DNA of 64,000 nt from Aminicenans sp964648465. Lineage in GTDB: Bacteria; Acidobacteriota; Aminicenantia; Aminicenantales; Aminicenantaceae. The stretch covers positions 62,001-126,000 of the forward strand of contig CAZYMU010000001.1 in NCBI GenBank assembly GCA_964648465.1, given 5' to 3'. Below the pieces are notes generated by a model. It was not told where the DNA came from, made no database searches, and was given only the letters and a program-made list of their open reading frames with translations. The translations under genes and the position numbers were made by a program. Positions 9,028 through 16,786 of this stretch are shown here, one piece after another. Position 1 is the stretch's first letter; each line of letters begins with the position of its first letter.

Positions 9028-9056
9028 AATCTAGCATAAAATAAATATATTGTAAA
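9028..9056 (-). promoter_or_regulatory. Sigma-70-type promoter of the TonB receptor
   Basis: On the minus strand, TTTACA (9056-9051) and TAGATT (9033-9028) are separated by exactly 17 bp. The predicted start of transcription is near 9021, giving the roughly 100-nt structured leader described separately. Confidence 0.5.
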
Positions 9057-9090
9057 CAGAATGGTTTTTGCTTAGCTTCTGATAAATATT

Positions 9091-9639
9091 CTATTTCTTT
9101 CCGGCAAGTGCTGTTGTCATTTTTTGTATTAGATTATTGTCTTTAAGCCAGAAAATATTCGCTTTTTCTTTAGTTTTAGAAAGAAATTGATCGAGAATGC
9201 TTTCCCTTAGAACAATAAGAATATTTTGATGCTGATTAAAAAGGAAGCAAGCAGCTTTCCATAGTCCTTTCTCTTTCATTTCTAACGGACCAATTTCATC
9301 TATTATGGTTAGATCGCAGTTCTGAAAATCAAGTATAGATTCTTCTGCTTTTTTCAACCCTTCCGGGATAAAATAATATTGACCCGCCTTTTCCCATTCA
9401 GGCTTTCCATCCAATCTTGCCAGTGCAAATAATTCTTCTGATTTTATATTAAACCCGTTATATCCTTTATGATCTTTGAATTCATAAAAAGCAGGGCTTA
9501 ATAGTCCGTTTATTAATAATCCTTTAGTTTTTAATGTGTCGCACATTTTCTGAAGGAAAGAGGTTTTTCCTGAATGGATTTTTCCTGTAAGAATATAGAT
9601 GTTTTTATTATTAATATTGAATGAATTAGAATTTAACAT
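9091..9639 (-). CDS. THEP1-like P-loop nucleoside-triphosphatase
   Basis: A 182-residue P-loop NTPase of the NTPase_1/THEP1 type. The Walker A GKIHSGKT is at residues 19-26 and the Walker B motif is IIDEIGPLE, the family hallmark. The middle segment GLLSPAFYEF...GYNGFNI matches the ILSPR...G.GFD region of the family. The cellular role of the family is poorly defined; members hydrolyse NTPs. Here it lies head-to-head with the aldehyde oxidoreductase gene and near mobA, as is often the case for P-loop proteins linked to Mo/W enzymes, but a direct role is only inference. MobB is an alternative, but the DEIGPLE motif favours THEP1. Confidence 0.75.
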   Translation of the reverse strand: MLNSNSFNINNKNIYILTGKIHSGKTSFLQKMCDTLKTKGLLINGLLSPAFYEFKDHKGYNGFNIKSEELFALARLDGKPEWEKAGQYYFIPEGLKKAEESILDFQNCDLTIIDEIGPLEMKEKGLWKAACFLFNQHQNILIVLRESILDQFLSKTKEKANIFWLKDNNLIQKMTTALAGKK

Positions 9640-9804
9640 TAAGTGTTTTTAAATAAATAAATCTGAACTAGTTAAGTTTCTTTTAGACAGATACTTTTAT
9701 TTCACTTCTGCTTGAAAATGAATTTTTAGCATAGTGAGCCAACTGAGTCAACCTGAATTGGGCTGTGTCAGGGTAGGTTAGGACGGTTTTAAGGGGGAAT
9801 ATTT

Positions 9805-9833
9805 TGACAACGAATTTTTCCTATGTTATAAAT
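9805..9833 (+). promoter_or_regulatory. Near-consensus sigma-70 promoter of the AOR gene
   Basis: TTGACA at 9805-9810 and TATAAA at 9828-9833 are separated by exactly 17 bp, so this is one of the closest matches to consensus in the window. The expected start near 9840 gives an untranslated leader of about 75 nt before the AOR ATG at 9917. It suggests strong constitutive expression. Confidence 0.75.
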
Positions 9834-9916
9834 TTTCTTTAATATTTTTTAAGTATATGCTTGTGAAGAAAGAATGAGCATCGGAAGTAATAATTCAAAA
9901 TTAAGGGAGACAATTC

Positions 9917-12076
9917 ATGTCTGTCAAGAATATGAAAATCAAACATAAGCTGTTAAAAGAATATACTTATGAATTAAGCGAATTGTACAGAGGTTATGCT
10001 AATAGAACGCTTTATGTGAACCTTTCCGATAATACAATAAAAGAAAAACCTGTTTCAGAAGAGATGAAAGAAAAATTCATCGGCGGCAAAGGATTTGGCC
10101 TACGTTTGTTATGGGATGCTACAAAAGATGATACTAAATGGGATGACCCTGAAAATGAAATTAATATTGCTGCAGGCCCAATCGCAGGTATTACCCAATA
10201 TTCAGGTTGTGGAAAATCTCTTGTTGTTTCAATCTCTCCTACTACTGATTCAATTATGGATTGTAATGTGGGCGGATATTTCGGGCCATTTTTAAAGTTT
10301 GCAGGATTTGATGCACTCGAAATTCAAGGAAAGGCTGAAAAAGATGTCATTGTTGTTATTGATGGAACGAAAGGAACAGTGAGAATAGAGGAAGCACCTG
10401 AAGAGGCTGTGGACAGCCATGTTTTAGCGAAACATCTGACTGATATGTATGCTGATGATGAGAATGATAAAAGAAATGTTGCTGTAGTTTCATCAGGAAA
10501 AGCAGCAGAGTATGCATTAATAGGAATGCTGAATTTCAGTTGGTATGATGTAAGAAGAAAAAAATGCAGGTTGAAACAGGCTGGAAGGGGTGGCATTGGG
10601 ACAGTATTCAGGAATAAAAAAATCAAAGCTCTTGTCGCTAAATCGAGCGGAGTAAAAGGTGATATGAATCATGTTGCTGATATGAAAGCGATTAGAGAAA
10701 GAGGAAGAAATTTCAGCAGGGAAATGAGGGAACTTGATGATTCTCAAGCTCGGATGAGGACAGTAGGAACTGCCCATCTTGTTGAAATAATGAATGATTA
10801 TGATCTATTGCCAACGTATAATTTTAAATTTGGTTCTCATCCCGAAACGAAGAAGATTGATTCAAAAGCATTGGAAGCAAAATTTACTCATGGTCTTCCT
10901 GATGGATGCTGGCTTGGCTGCACGATGTCATGCTGTAAAGCGGTTGATGGTTTCGAATTAAAGACAGGCCCTTATAAAGGTCAAAAAGTCATTGTGGATG
11001 GTCCTGAATATGAAACCGTTGGAGGCCTTGGCTCTAACTCTGGAATATTTGATCCTGATCATGTTATCGAATGCAATTTTTATTGTGATACATATGGAAT
11101 TGATACAATTTCGTTCGGGACATCAACAGCTTTTGCAATGGAATGTTTTGAAAAAGGAATTCTCAATAAGGAAAGAACAGGGGGATTGAAATTCAACTTC
11201 GGAAATGCCGATTCTGTGATGGAAGCACTTCACCAGATGGCAAGGGGAGAGGGTTTTGGTGTTGTTTTGGGATCCGGAGTCAGGAAGATGAAGGAAAAAT
11301 TCATTAAAGAATATGGAGCAGATCCAAAATTTCTTCAGGATGTTGGAATGGAGAACAAGGGATTGGAATATTCTCAATATGTGGCAAAGGAATCATTGGC
11401 ACAGCAGGGCGGTTTTGCAATGACTAACAAAGGTCCGCAGCATGATGAGGCCTGGCTGATATTCATGGATATGGTCAATAAGCAGATCCCTACGTTTGAA
11501 GATAAAGCAGAAGCTCTACATTATTTTCCAATGTTTAGAACATGGTTCGGATTAATGGGATTATGCAAGCTGCCTTGGAATGATGTAGAGCCTGCAAATA
11601 ATGCAGAGACAGATGAGCCTGCAAAGGTTCCTGAACATGTAGATAATTATGTGACAATTTTCAATGCTGTGACCGGTAAAAGTATAGACAAATACGAATT
11701 GGTCAGGCAGTCAGAACGGGTTTACAATTTCCAGAGGATATTTAACTTGAGAAGGGGATTCGGGAAGAGGGAAAATGATTCTCAGCCTTACAGGGCTGCA
11801 GGTCCGGTAACTGTTGAGGAATATGAATCAAGAAAAGATAGGTATGACAAACAGATGGAAGAGATTATCGGTGTTGACCCTGAAGGGAAAACTACTGAAG
11901 AAAAAATTGCCATTACTAGAAAGTACAGAGAGAATGTTTATGAAAAATTGCTTGATGCGGTTTATAAAAGGAGAGGCTGGACAAAGAATGGCATCCCTAG
12001 AATCGAGCACTTGAAAGAACTTGGAATGGATCTACATGAGCTTATTGAAGTTGTTAAACCCCATCTAGAAAAATGA
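9917..12076 (+). CDS. aor: Tungsten/molybdenum aldehyde:ferredoxin oxidoreductase
   Basis: A 719-residue AOR-family enzyme, which interconverts aldehydes and acids with ferredoxin using a bis-pyranopterin W (or Mo) site. The N-terminal domain has the family signature IGGKGFGLRLLW, the AAGPIAGITQYSG loop and NVGGYFGP. The cluster Cys are in GCWLGCTMSCCK (C331, C335, C339/C340) and GLCKLPW (C550). The spacing is C-x3-C-x3-C, whereas archaeal AORs use C-x2-C-x3-C. The protein is about 100 residues longer than the roughly 605-aa archaeal AOR, with an extended charged C-terminus (about 620-719). It is monocistronic behind a strong promoter and an agggag RBS. The length and Cys spacing suggest a distinct AOR subfamily; substrate unknown. 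Confidence 0.9.
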   Translation: MSVKNMKIKHKLLKEYTYELSELYRGYANRTLYVNLSDNTIKEKPVSEEMKEKFIGGKGFGLRLLWDATKDDTKWDDPENEINIAAGPIAGITQYSGCGKSLVVSISPTTDSIMDCNVGGYFGPFLKFAGFDALEIQGKAEKDVIVVIDGTKGTVRIEEAPEEAVDSHVLAKHLTDMYADDENDKRNVAVVSSGKAAEYALIGMLNFSWYDVRRKKCRLKQAGRGGIGTVFRNKKIKALVAKSSGVKGDMNHVADMKAIRERGRNFSREMRELDDSQARMRTVGTAHLVEIMNDYDLLPTYNFKFGSHPETKKIDSKALEAKFTHGLPDGCWLGCTMSCCKAVDGFELKTGPYKGQKVIVDGPEYETVGGLGSNSGIFDPDHVIECNFYCDTYGIDTISFGTSTAFAMECFEKGILNKERTGGLKFNFGNADSVMEALHQMARGEGFGVVLGSGVRKMKEKFIKEYGADPKFLQDVGMENKGLEYSQYVAKESLAQQGGFAMTNKGPQHDEAWLIFMDMVNKQIPTFEDKAEALHYFPMFRTWFGLMGLCKLPWNDVEPANNAETDEPAKVPEHVDNYVTIFNAVTGKSIDKYELVRQSERVYNFQRIFNLRRGFGKRENDSQPYRAAGPVTVEEYESRKDRYDKQMEEIIGVDPEGKTTEEKIAITRKYRENVYEKLLDAVYKRRGWTKNGIPRIEHLKELGMDLHELIEVVKPHLEK

Positions 12077-12112
12077 AGTTAATTATATCTATACCAACTG
12101 AAGAGTCTGCTG

Positions 12113-13696
12113 CTAAATATCTTTTTGTGACCATTTTCCATCAATGAAACGCCACATTCTGCCTGTAGGATTCATGTTTTGTAATTCAAGAGGAAGTCTA
12201 TGCTGACGAACATTATCATAGCATTCCCTGGAAGCAAATCGTATAAGAGAAGCAGGGATACCTACTGATGTAAATCCTGGATGTCCAGTTGAGGGAAAAG
12301 GACCCCCATGGTGCATGGCAGGGGAAACCGCAACTCCTGTAGGCATTTTGTCATTAAGTAACCTTCCTACTTTTTCCCGGAGGATGAGTTCGACCTGACT
12401 GTAAAGGATATCGTCCAGATCCTTACTGTGACTGTAAATAGTTCCCGTGAGATTGCCGTTTAAGAGAGTCGTTATTTTTTTTAACTGATTAAAATCTTTA
12501 GCGAATACAAAAAGAGAAATAGGTCCAAATGCTTCTATCTGGAGTTCTTCTGGATGATTTAAAAATTTCTCTCCAGAGGTGCGTAAAAGTGTGTTTAAGA
12601 AACAATAGCCTTTACCAGGAACTTCTTTGGCACCGGTTACGATTTTAGCACCGTATTGTTGCATGCGTCTAATCGATGAAATGAGTTCATTAAGAACTTT
12701 TTCATTTAGAAGAATGCCTGGTAAACCTGATTTGAAGTATTCCATAGTTTTTTGCAGAAACGATTCTCCTTTTTCGTCTTGAAGAAGAATAATAAGACCG
12801 GGCTTGGTACAAAACTGGCCCACACCTAGAGTGCATGAATTATAAAATTCAAGTGCAATTTCTTCGAGGCGTTCTTTTAGGGCACCAGGTAATATTATGA
12901 CTGGATTGATACTAGACATCTCCACATATATGGGTTTGCCAGCTCTGTCTGCTGCTTCTTTTAATCGAAGTCCAAAGTTTTTGCTGCCAGTAAAGGCTGT
13001 AGCTCCAACTAGAGGGTGAGAAACCAGTTTTATGCAGTCTTCCTGTCTCAAGTGATAAAACATCTGGACTGATGCTTGAGGTAAACTGCTTGTTTTTAAA
13101 GCCATTAGAGCAGCTTCTGCAAAGATTTTTGTTGTTTCTGGGTGACCTTGATTTGCAATTGCAATTACTGGATTTCCAGCAGCAATCGCAGACGCAAAAT
13201 CTCCTCCAGCACAAGAGTTGAAAGCAAAAGGAAAGTTGTTAGGACTAAATATGGCAACTGGGCCTGGTAAAGGGGCAAATTTTGAGCGTATTTTAGCCTT
13301 TGTGTCGATTGTTGCAGAACACCAGGATTTGTCTCGAGCAGCGTATGCGGCTTGGCGGAGCTGGTCGATGGTTCTTGGCAGTTCTACGGATCTTAAGCGG
13401 GATTCAGCAGGCAGTGCTGCTTCCAGAGCTGCTGTCTTGACGAGTTCTTCAGAACGGAAATTAATATTATCAGCAAATGCTTCTAGAAAATTGGCAATAT
13501 TATCAGAAGATTCTGAATGCAATTCCTCAATAACCTTATGAGAAGCCTCGAGTGCTTTCTCAATATCAGAAAGAAGAGAAACAGGATATTGATTGTCAAG
13601 TTTGCTTTTTGTCTCTGGATTTATTGCTGAAAAGAGTTTTGCTAAGGAAGATACTTTTTCCCATATTCCATCTATTAAAACAGGCTGAATTGACAT
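12113..13696 (-). CDS. Oxo-acid semialdehyde dehydrogenase (KGSADH type)
   Basis: A 527-residue NAD(P)+-dependent aldehyde dehydrogenase most like alpha-ketoglutaric semialdehyde (2,5-dioxovalerate) dehydrogenases: note GPVAIFSPNNFPFAFNSCAG (145-164) with the oxyanion-type Asn154, VEMSS with the general-base Glu259, and catalytic Cys296 in GVGQFCTKPG. The C-terminal PTGVAVSPAMHHGGPFPSTG is characteristic of the KGSADH group. Members end oxidative sugar-acid or hydroxyproline pathways, making 2-oxoglutarate, but no other pathway gene is adjacent here, so the physiological aldehyde is uncertain. It converges on the AOR gene with only 36 bp between stops. An agagagg RBS precedes the ATG. Confidence 0.85.
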   Translation of the reverse strand: MSIQPVLIDGIWEKVSSLAKLFSAINPETKSKLDNQYPVSLLSDIEKALEASHKVIEELHSESSDNIANFLEAFADNINFRSEELVKTAALEAALPAESRLRSVELPRTIDQLRQAAYAARDKSWCSATIDTKAKIRSKFAPLPGPVAIFSPNNFPFAFNSCAGGDFASAIAAGNPVIAIANQGHPETTKIFAEAALMALKTSSLPQASVQMFYHLRQEDCIKLVSHPLVGATAFTGSKNFGLRLKEAADRAGKPIYVEMSSINPVIILPGALKERLEEIALEFYNSCTLGVGQFCTKPGLIILLQDEKGESFLQKTMEYFKSGLPGILLNEKVLNELISSIRRMQQYGAKIVTGAKEVPGKGYCFLNTLLRTSGEKFLNHPEELQIEAFGPISLFVFAKDFNQLKKITTLLNGNLTGTIYSHSKDLDDILYSQVELILREKVGRLLNDKMPTGVAVSPAMHHGGPFPSTGHPGFTSVGIPASLIRFASRECYDNVRQHRLPLELQNMNPTGRMWRFIDGKWSQKDI

Positions 13697-13786
13697 AAAA
13701 GAATACCTCTCTGAATCTATTCCAAAATATTATAGTAACAGATATATATTAATGTCAATGTGACTGCCAGTTTATGATTCTTTTAT

Positions 13787-13815
13787 TTGACTTATAATAT
13801 TTTATTAGATATTTT
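13787..13815 (+). promoter_or_regulatory. Sigma-70-type promoter of the kinase-panBCD run
   Basis: TTGACT (13787-13792) and TATTTT (13810-13815) are 17 bp apart, 43 bp before the kinase ATG. The -10 is weak, but spacing and position are right for the operon promoter. Confidence 0.4.
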
Positions 13816-13858
13816 TATGCTTTGATATTAAATAAAAAATGGTAATTATGAGCTAAAA

Positions 13859-14533
13859 ATGACTAGTACAGAAGAAATAGTTTTTAAACACATTGCAATT
13901 GAAGGAGTATTGAAAGCTGGCAAGACAAAGTTTGCAAATATTTTATCTAAGAAAATAGGAGGAAAGGTTATACTAGATAGAGTTGAAAACCCTTATATTA
14001 AAGATTTCTATGAAGAAAAAGAAGGAGCCTCATTTCTTGCTCAGCTTGTTTTTTTAGTAAACAGATATCACCAGCAGTCCAGTCTTGTACAGAGAGGCTT
14101 ATTTGAAGATAAAATAATATGCGATTATCTGTTTGAAAAAGATAAAATATATGCATATCAAACACTTGCTGATGAGGAACTTACTGTATATGAAAAAATA
14201 TACAGCATATTCTCCGAAAGAATTGCCAGACCTGATTTAGTTGTTTTTCTCCAGATATCTTTACCTGCTCTATTGAGAAGAATTGATAAAGAAGGTTCCC
14301 TAATGGATAAAAACATTTCAGAAAAATATTTAGAGGATATTCTTGAGGCCTTTGACTATTTTTTCTTTAACTACAAGGCTGTGCCTCTTCTTTTAATAAG
14401 AGCAGATGACTTGGATTTTAATAACGAAGAGCATATGGATGACCTTGTGGACAAGATTAAAAAAATGAAGAAAAGTCCCTTGTTTTATGTTCCCCTTGGA
14501 GTATCAGATAAGGAACTTAGGAAAAAATCATAG
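13859..14533 (+). CDS. Deoxynucleoside kinase family protein
   Basis: A 224-residue kinase of the deoxyadenosine/deoxycytidine/deoxyguanosine kinase family, which phosphorylates deoxynucleosides for salvage. The P-loop region reads IEGVLKAGKTKFA (around 15-27; family form IEGxIGxGKTTLA). The helix LVNRYHQQSSLVQ, the base-binding EDKIICDYLFEKDKI and the lid/LRRI segment (PALLRRIDKEG) follow. The P-loop is slightly degenerate: the usual first Gly of GxGK is Lys-Ala here. In several bacterial phyla such a kinase sits beside pantothenate genes; here panB begins about 60 bp downstream. Whether it phosphorylates nucleosides or another small molecule in that context is unknown. Confidence 0.8.
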   Translation: MTSTEEIVFKHIAIEGVLKAGKTKFANILSKKIGGKVILDRVENPYIKDFYEEKEGASFLAQLVFLVNRYHQQSSLVQRGLFEDKIICDYLFEKDKIYAYQTLADEELTVYEKIYSIFSERIARPDLVVFLQISLPALLRRIDKEGSLMDKNISEKYLEDILEAFDYFFFNYKAVPLLLIRADDLDFNNEEHMDDLVDKIKKMKKSPLFYVPLGVSDKELRKKS

Positions 14534-14610
14534 ACTGTTACTGGAAAATAAACATAAATTGACTTTACCTCAATCTCAATATTAGAGGTGAGATGGGGAG
14601 AGAGGACAAA

Positions 14611-15498
14611 ATGCCTGATAAAAAAATCCAAAAAATAACCATTCCTTTTCTTAAGGAAAAGAAAAAAAGAGGAGAAAAAATTATCGCTCTCACAGCCTAT
14701 GATTTTCCAACAGCGAAAATCGTTGATGAAGAAGGAGTAGACTTAATCCTAATAGGAGACTCATTGGGGATGGTAGTCCTTGGGTATGAGAACACTATTC
14801 CTGTGACAATGGACGAAATGATTCATCATACCAAAGCTGTGGCGAGGGCTTCTAGGAGAGCTTTGCTTGTTGGAGATATGCCCTATTTTTCCTTCCACTT
14901 GTCTGTTGAAGAATCTATTTGTAATGCCTCTCGATTTCTTAAAGAGGCTGGAGCAAAAGCTGTCAAGATCGAAGGAGCAACAAAGAAAAGATTGAAACTG
15001 GTTGAGAGTTTAGTAGAAGCTGAAATCCCGGTAATGGGGCATATCGGATTAACCCCACAATCAATCAATCGGTTAGGACAGTTCAGCGTGAGGGGAAAAA
15101 CTATCGAGGAAGCAAAAAAAATTATTATGAATGCTCAGGATCTTGAAAAAGCAGGGGCCTTTTCATTGGTTTTAGAGTGTATCCCTGCAGAGTTGTCTAG
15201 AATTATTACCGAAAAAATTAACATTCCTACAATTGGAATAGGCGCAGGGCCTTATTGTGATGGTCAGATTCTTGTTTTCCATGACCTTGTTGGGTATTCG
15301 GATGGACATTTTCCTAAGTTTGTTAAAAAATATGCAAATCTTCATGAGATTATCAGTGGAGCTGTAAGGGAATATATTAATGATGTAAGGAAAAAAAGAT
15401 TCCCGGATGATCCTCACTCTTATCATCTGAAGTCGGATAAGATTCTGGATGAGCTGTTAAAATCAGTTAAAAGAAATATGAAGAGTCGAAAAATATAA
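14611..15498 (+). CDS. panB: 3-methyl-2-oxobutanoate hydroxymethyltransferase PanB
   Basis: First committed step of pantothenate synthesis: it transfers a hydroxymethyl group from methylene-THF to 2-oxoisovalerate, giving ketopantoate. It forms a TIM-barrel decamer in the family. Key segments are LTAYDFPTAKIVDEEGVDLILIGDSLGMV with the Mg-binding Asp, the AVKIEGA strand, GHIGLTPQS and GIGAGPYCDGQILVFHDL. The start chosen is ATG 14611 (MPDKKIQKITIP), where agagg lies 5-6 bp upstream; an in-frame ATG at 14593 also has a weak RBS and would add six residues. The 295-residue length is slightly above the usual 265-280 because of the Lys-rich C-terminal tail. It is followed by panC and panD. Confidence 0.93.
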   Translation: MPDKKIQKITIPFLKEKKKRGEKIIALTAYDFPTAKIVDEEGVDLILIGDSLGMVVLGYENTIPVTMDEMIHHTKAVARASRRALLVGDMPYFSFHLSVEESICNASRFLKEAGAKAVKIEGATKKRLKLVESLVEAEIPVMGHIGLTPQSINRLGQFSVRGKTIEEAKKIIMNAQDLEKAGAFSLVLECIPAELSRIITEKINIPTIGIGAGPYCDGQILVFHDLVGYSDGHFPKFVKKYANLHEIISGAVREYINDVRKKRFPDDPHSYHLKSDKILDELLKSVKRNMKSRKI

Positions 15499-15538
15499 GA
15501 AATCTGAAACAGAAATTTGTAATAATAAAAATATAAAA

Positions 15539-16411
15539 ATGAAAATTATAACTGATATTTTCGAAATGAAGGCTGAGATAAAGAGTTTAAAATATAAAGG
15601 AAAGAGTTTAAAATATAAAGGAAAGATTATAGGCCTTGTTCCTACTATGGGATATTTACATGAGGGACATTTAAGTTTGGTTAGAGAGTCTATAAGAAAG
15701 ACAGACTGCACTGTAGTTTCTATATTTGTAAACCCGGCTCAATTCGGACCGAGAGAAGATTTCAAGGAGTACCCCAGGGACTTGAACAGGGACTATGAAA
15801 TTTTAGAAAAAGAAGGAGTGGATTATATATTCTATCCCAGGGATAGCGAGATGTATCCATTGGGATATAAGACTTATATTGAGGTTCATGATTTGCAGGA
15901 TAGGCTATGTGGTTTTTCAAGACATGGCCATTTCAGGGGAGTTTGTACAGTCGTCTTGAAACTCTTTAATATTATAAGTCCAGATATTTCTTTTTTTGGC
16001 CAGAAAGATGCCCAGCAGGCCATTATCCTGAAAAAAATGGTTCGGGATATTAATTTAGATGTAAAAATTAACGTCCTTCCTATTATAAGGGATAAAAATG
16101 GATTAGCTTTAAGCTCACGCAACTCTCACCTGACTGAAGAGCAGAGAAATGCCGCACTTTCTTTATCCAGGAGTCTGAAGCAAGCGCTTCAGATGATAAA
16201 ATCAGGTAAGAGAAAAACGGAAGAAATTATACAAAAAATGAAACTGACCATAGAGTCTGAGCCTTTTACAAGAGTAGATTATGTTGAAATTGTAGATTTA
16301 GAAGAGCTTAGTCCGATTGATAGAATAGATAAAGAAGTTTTGATTGCAATTGCTGTATTTGTAGGCAAAATCAGGCTTATTGATAATATTATTGTTAGAA
16401 TTAAGGAGTAA
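15539..16411 (+). CDS. panC: Pantothenate synthetase PanC
   Basis: ATP-dependent ligation of pantoate and beta-alanine. The adenylate-forming superfamily signatures are intact: PTMGYLHEGHLSLV (HxGH), VSIFVNPAQFGPREDF, GHFRGVCTVVLKLFNI, FFGQKDAQQ, and LALSSRNSHL (KMSKS-like SSRN). The length is 290 aa. Oddly, residues 15-28 are a perfect duplication of a seven-residue Lys-rich unit (KSLKYKG twice), caused by a 21-bp tandem repeat at 15581-15622, inserted before the first core strand. No strong RBS precedes the ATG. It lies 40 bp after panB and 6 bp before panD. Confidence 0.93.
   Translation: MKIITDIFEMKAEIKSLKYKGKSLKYKGKIIGLVPTMGYLHEGHLSLVRESIRKTDCTVVSIFVNPAQFGPREDFKEYPRDLNRDYEILEKEGVDYIFYPRDSEMYPLGYKTYIEVHDLQDRLCGFSRHGHFRGVCTVVLKLFNIISPDISFFGQKDAQQAIILKKMVRDINLDVKINVLPIIRDKNGLALSSRNSHLTEEQRNAALSLSRSLKQALQMIKSGKRKTEEIIQKMKLTIESEPFTRVDYVEIVDLEELSPIDRIDKEVLIAIAVFVGKIRLIDNIIVRIKE
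15581..15622 (+). repeat. Perfect 21-bp tandem duplication inside panC
   Basis: Two identical, directly adjacent copies of a 21-bp unit (15581-15601 and 15602-15622) keep the reading frame and add seven residues to the PanC N-terminus. The identity of the copies suggests recent slippage or a variable-number tract. Confidence 0.95.
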
Positions 16412-16417
16412 AATGCA

Positions 16418-16774
16418 GTGAAAAGAATAATGTTAAAAGCAAAGATCCATCGTGCGATGGTAACAGAAACAAATATCAATTATGAAGGTAGCTTAACCCT
16501 GGATGAAAACTTGATGAAAGAATCAGATATGTTTCCTTTTGAACAGGTTCATGTGTACAATATTTCTAACGGGGAAAGGTTTGTAACCTACCTGATTAAA
16601 GGCGAAAAAGATTCTGGAGTTGTTGGAATAAATGGGGCAGCTGCCCATAAAGCTGGAAAGGGAGACAAGTTGATAATCGCATCTTACGCTATGGTGGATG
16701 AGGAAGAAATCGAGTTTTTTATGCCGAAAATAGTAATTATTGATGAGAATAACAAGATTAAAAGCGTAGAATAA
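16418..16774 (+). CDS. panD: Aspartate 1-decarboxylase PanD
   Basis: Makes beta-alanine from aspartate for PanC. It is a self-processing pyruvoyl enzyme: the proenzyme is cleaved between Gly24 and Ser25 in YEGSLTLD, turning Ser25 into the pyruvoyl group. Tyr22, the catalytic Lys9 in LKAKIHRA, Arg/Tyr in GERFVTYLI and the NGAAAHKAGKGD loop are all present. The length of 118 aa is typical. The start is GTG at 16418 with a good aaggag RBS; the ATG at 16413 is out of frame. It ends the panBCD run and converges with guaB, 3 bp between stops. Confidence 0.94.
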   Translation: MKRIMLKAKIHRAMVTETNINYEGSLTLDENLMKESDMFPFEQVHVYNISNGERFVTYLIKGEKDSGVVGINGAAAHKAGKGDKLIIASYAMVDEEEIEFFMPKIVIIDENNKIKSVE

Positions 16775-16786
16775 TCATTATTCTAC
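16766..16786. terminator. Short palindrome over convergent stop codons
   Basis: A perfect 10-bp inverted repeat with a single central base (gtagaataat c attattctac) contains both the panD TAA and the guaB TAA. It is AT-rich with no U tract, so it would be a weak bidirectional terminator at best; it may act as a 3' stabiliser for both messages. Confidence 0.4.

Noticed and set aside
16766..16786. Strong intrinsic terminator between panD and guaB
   Set aside because: The palindrome is AT-rich, has a one-base loop and no U-tract; listed only as a weak possible terminator.
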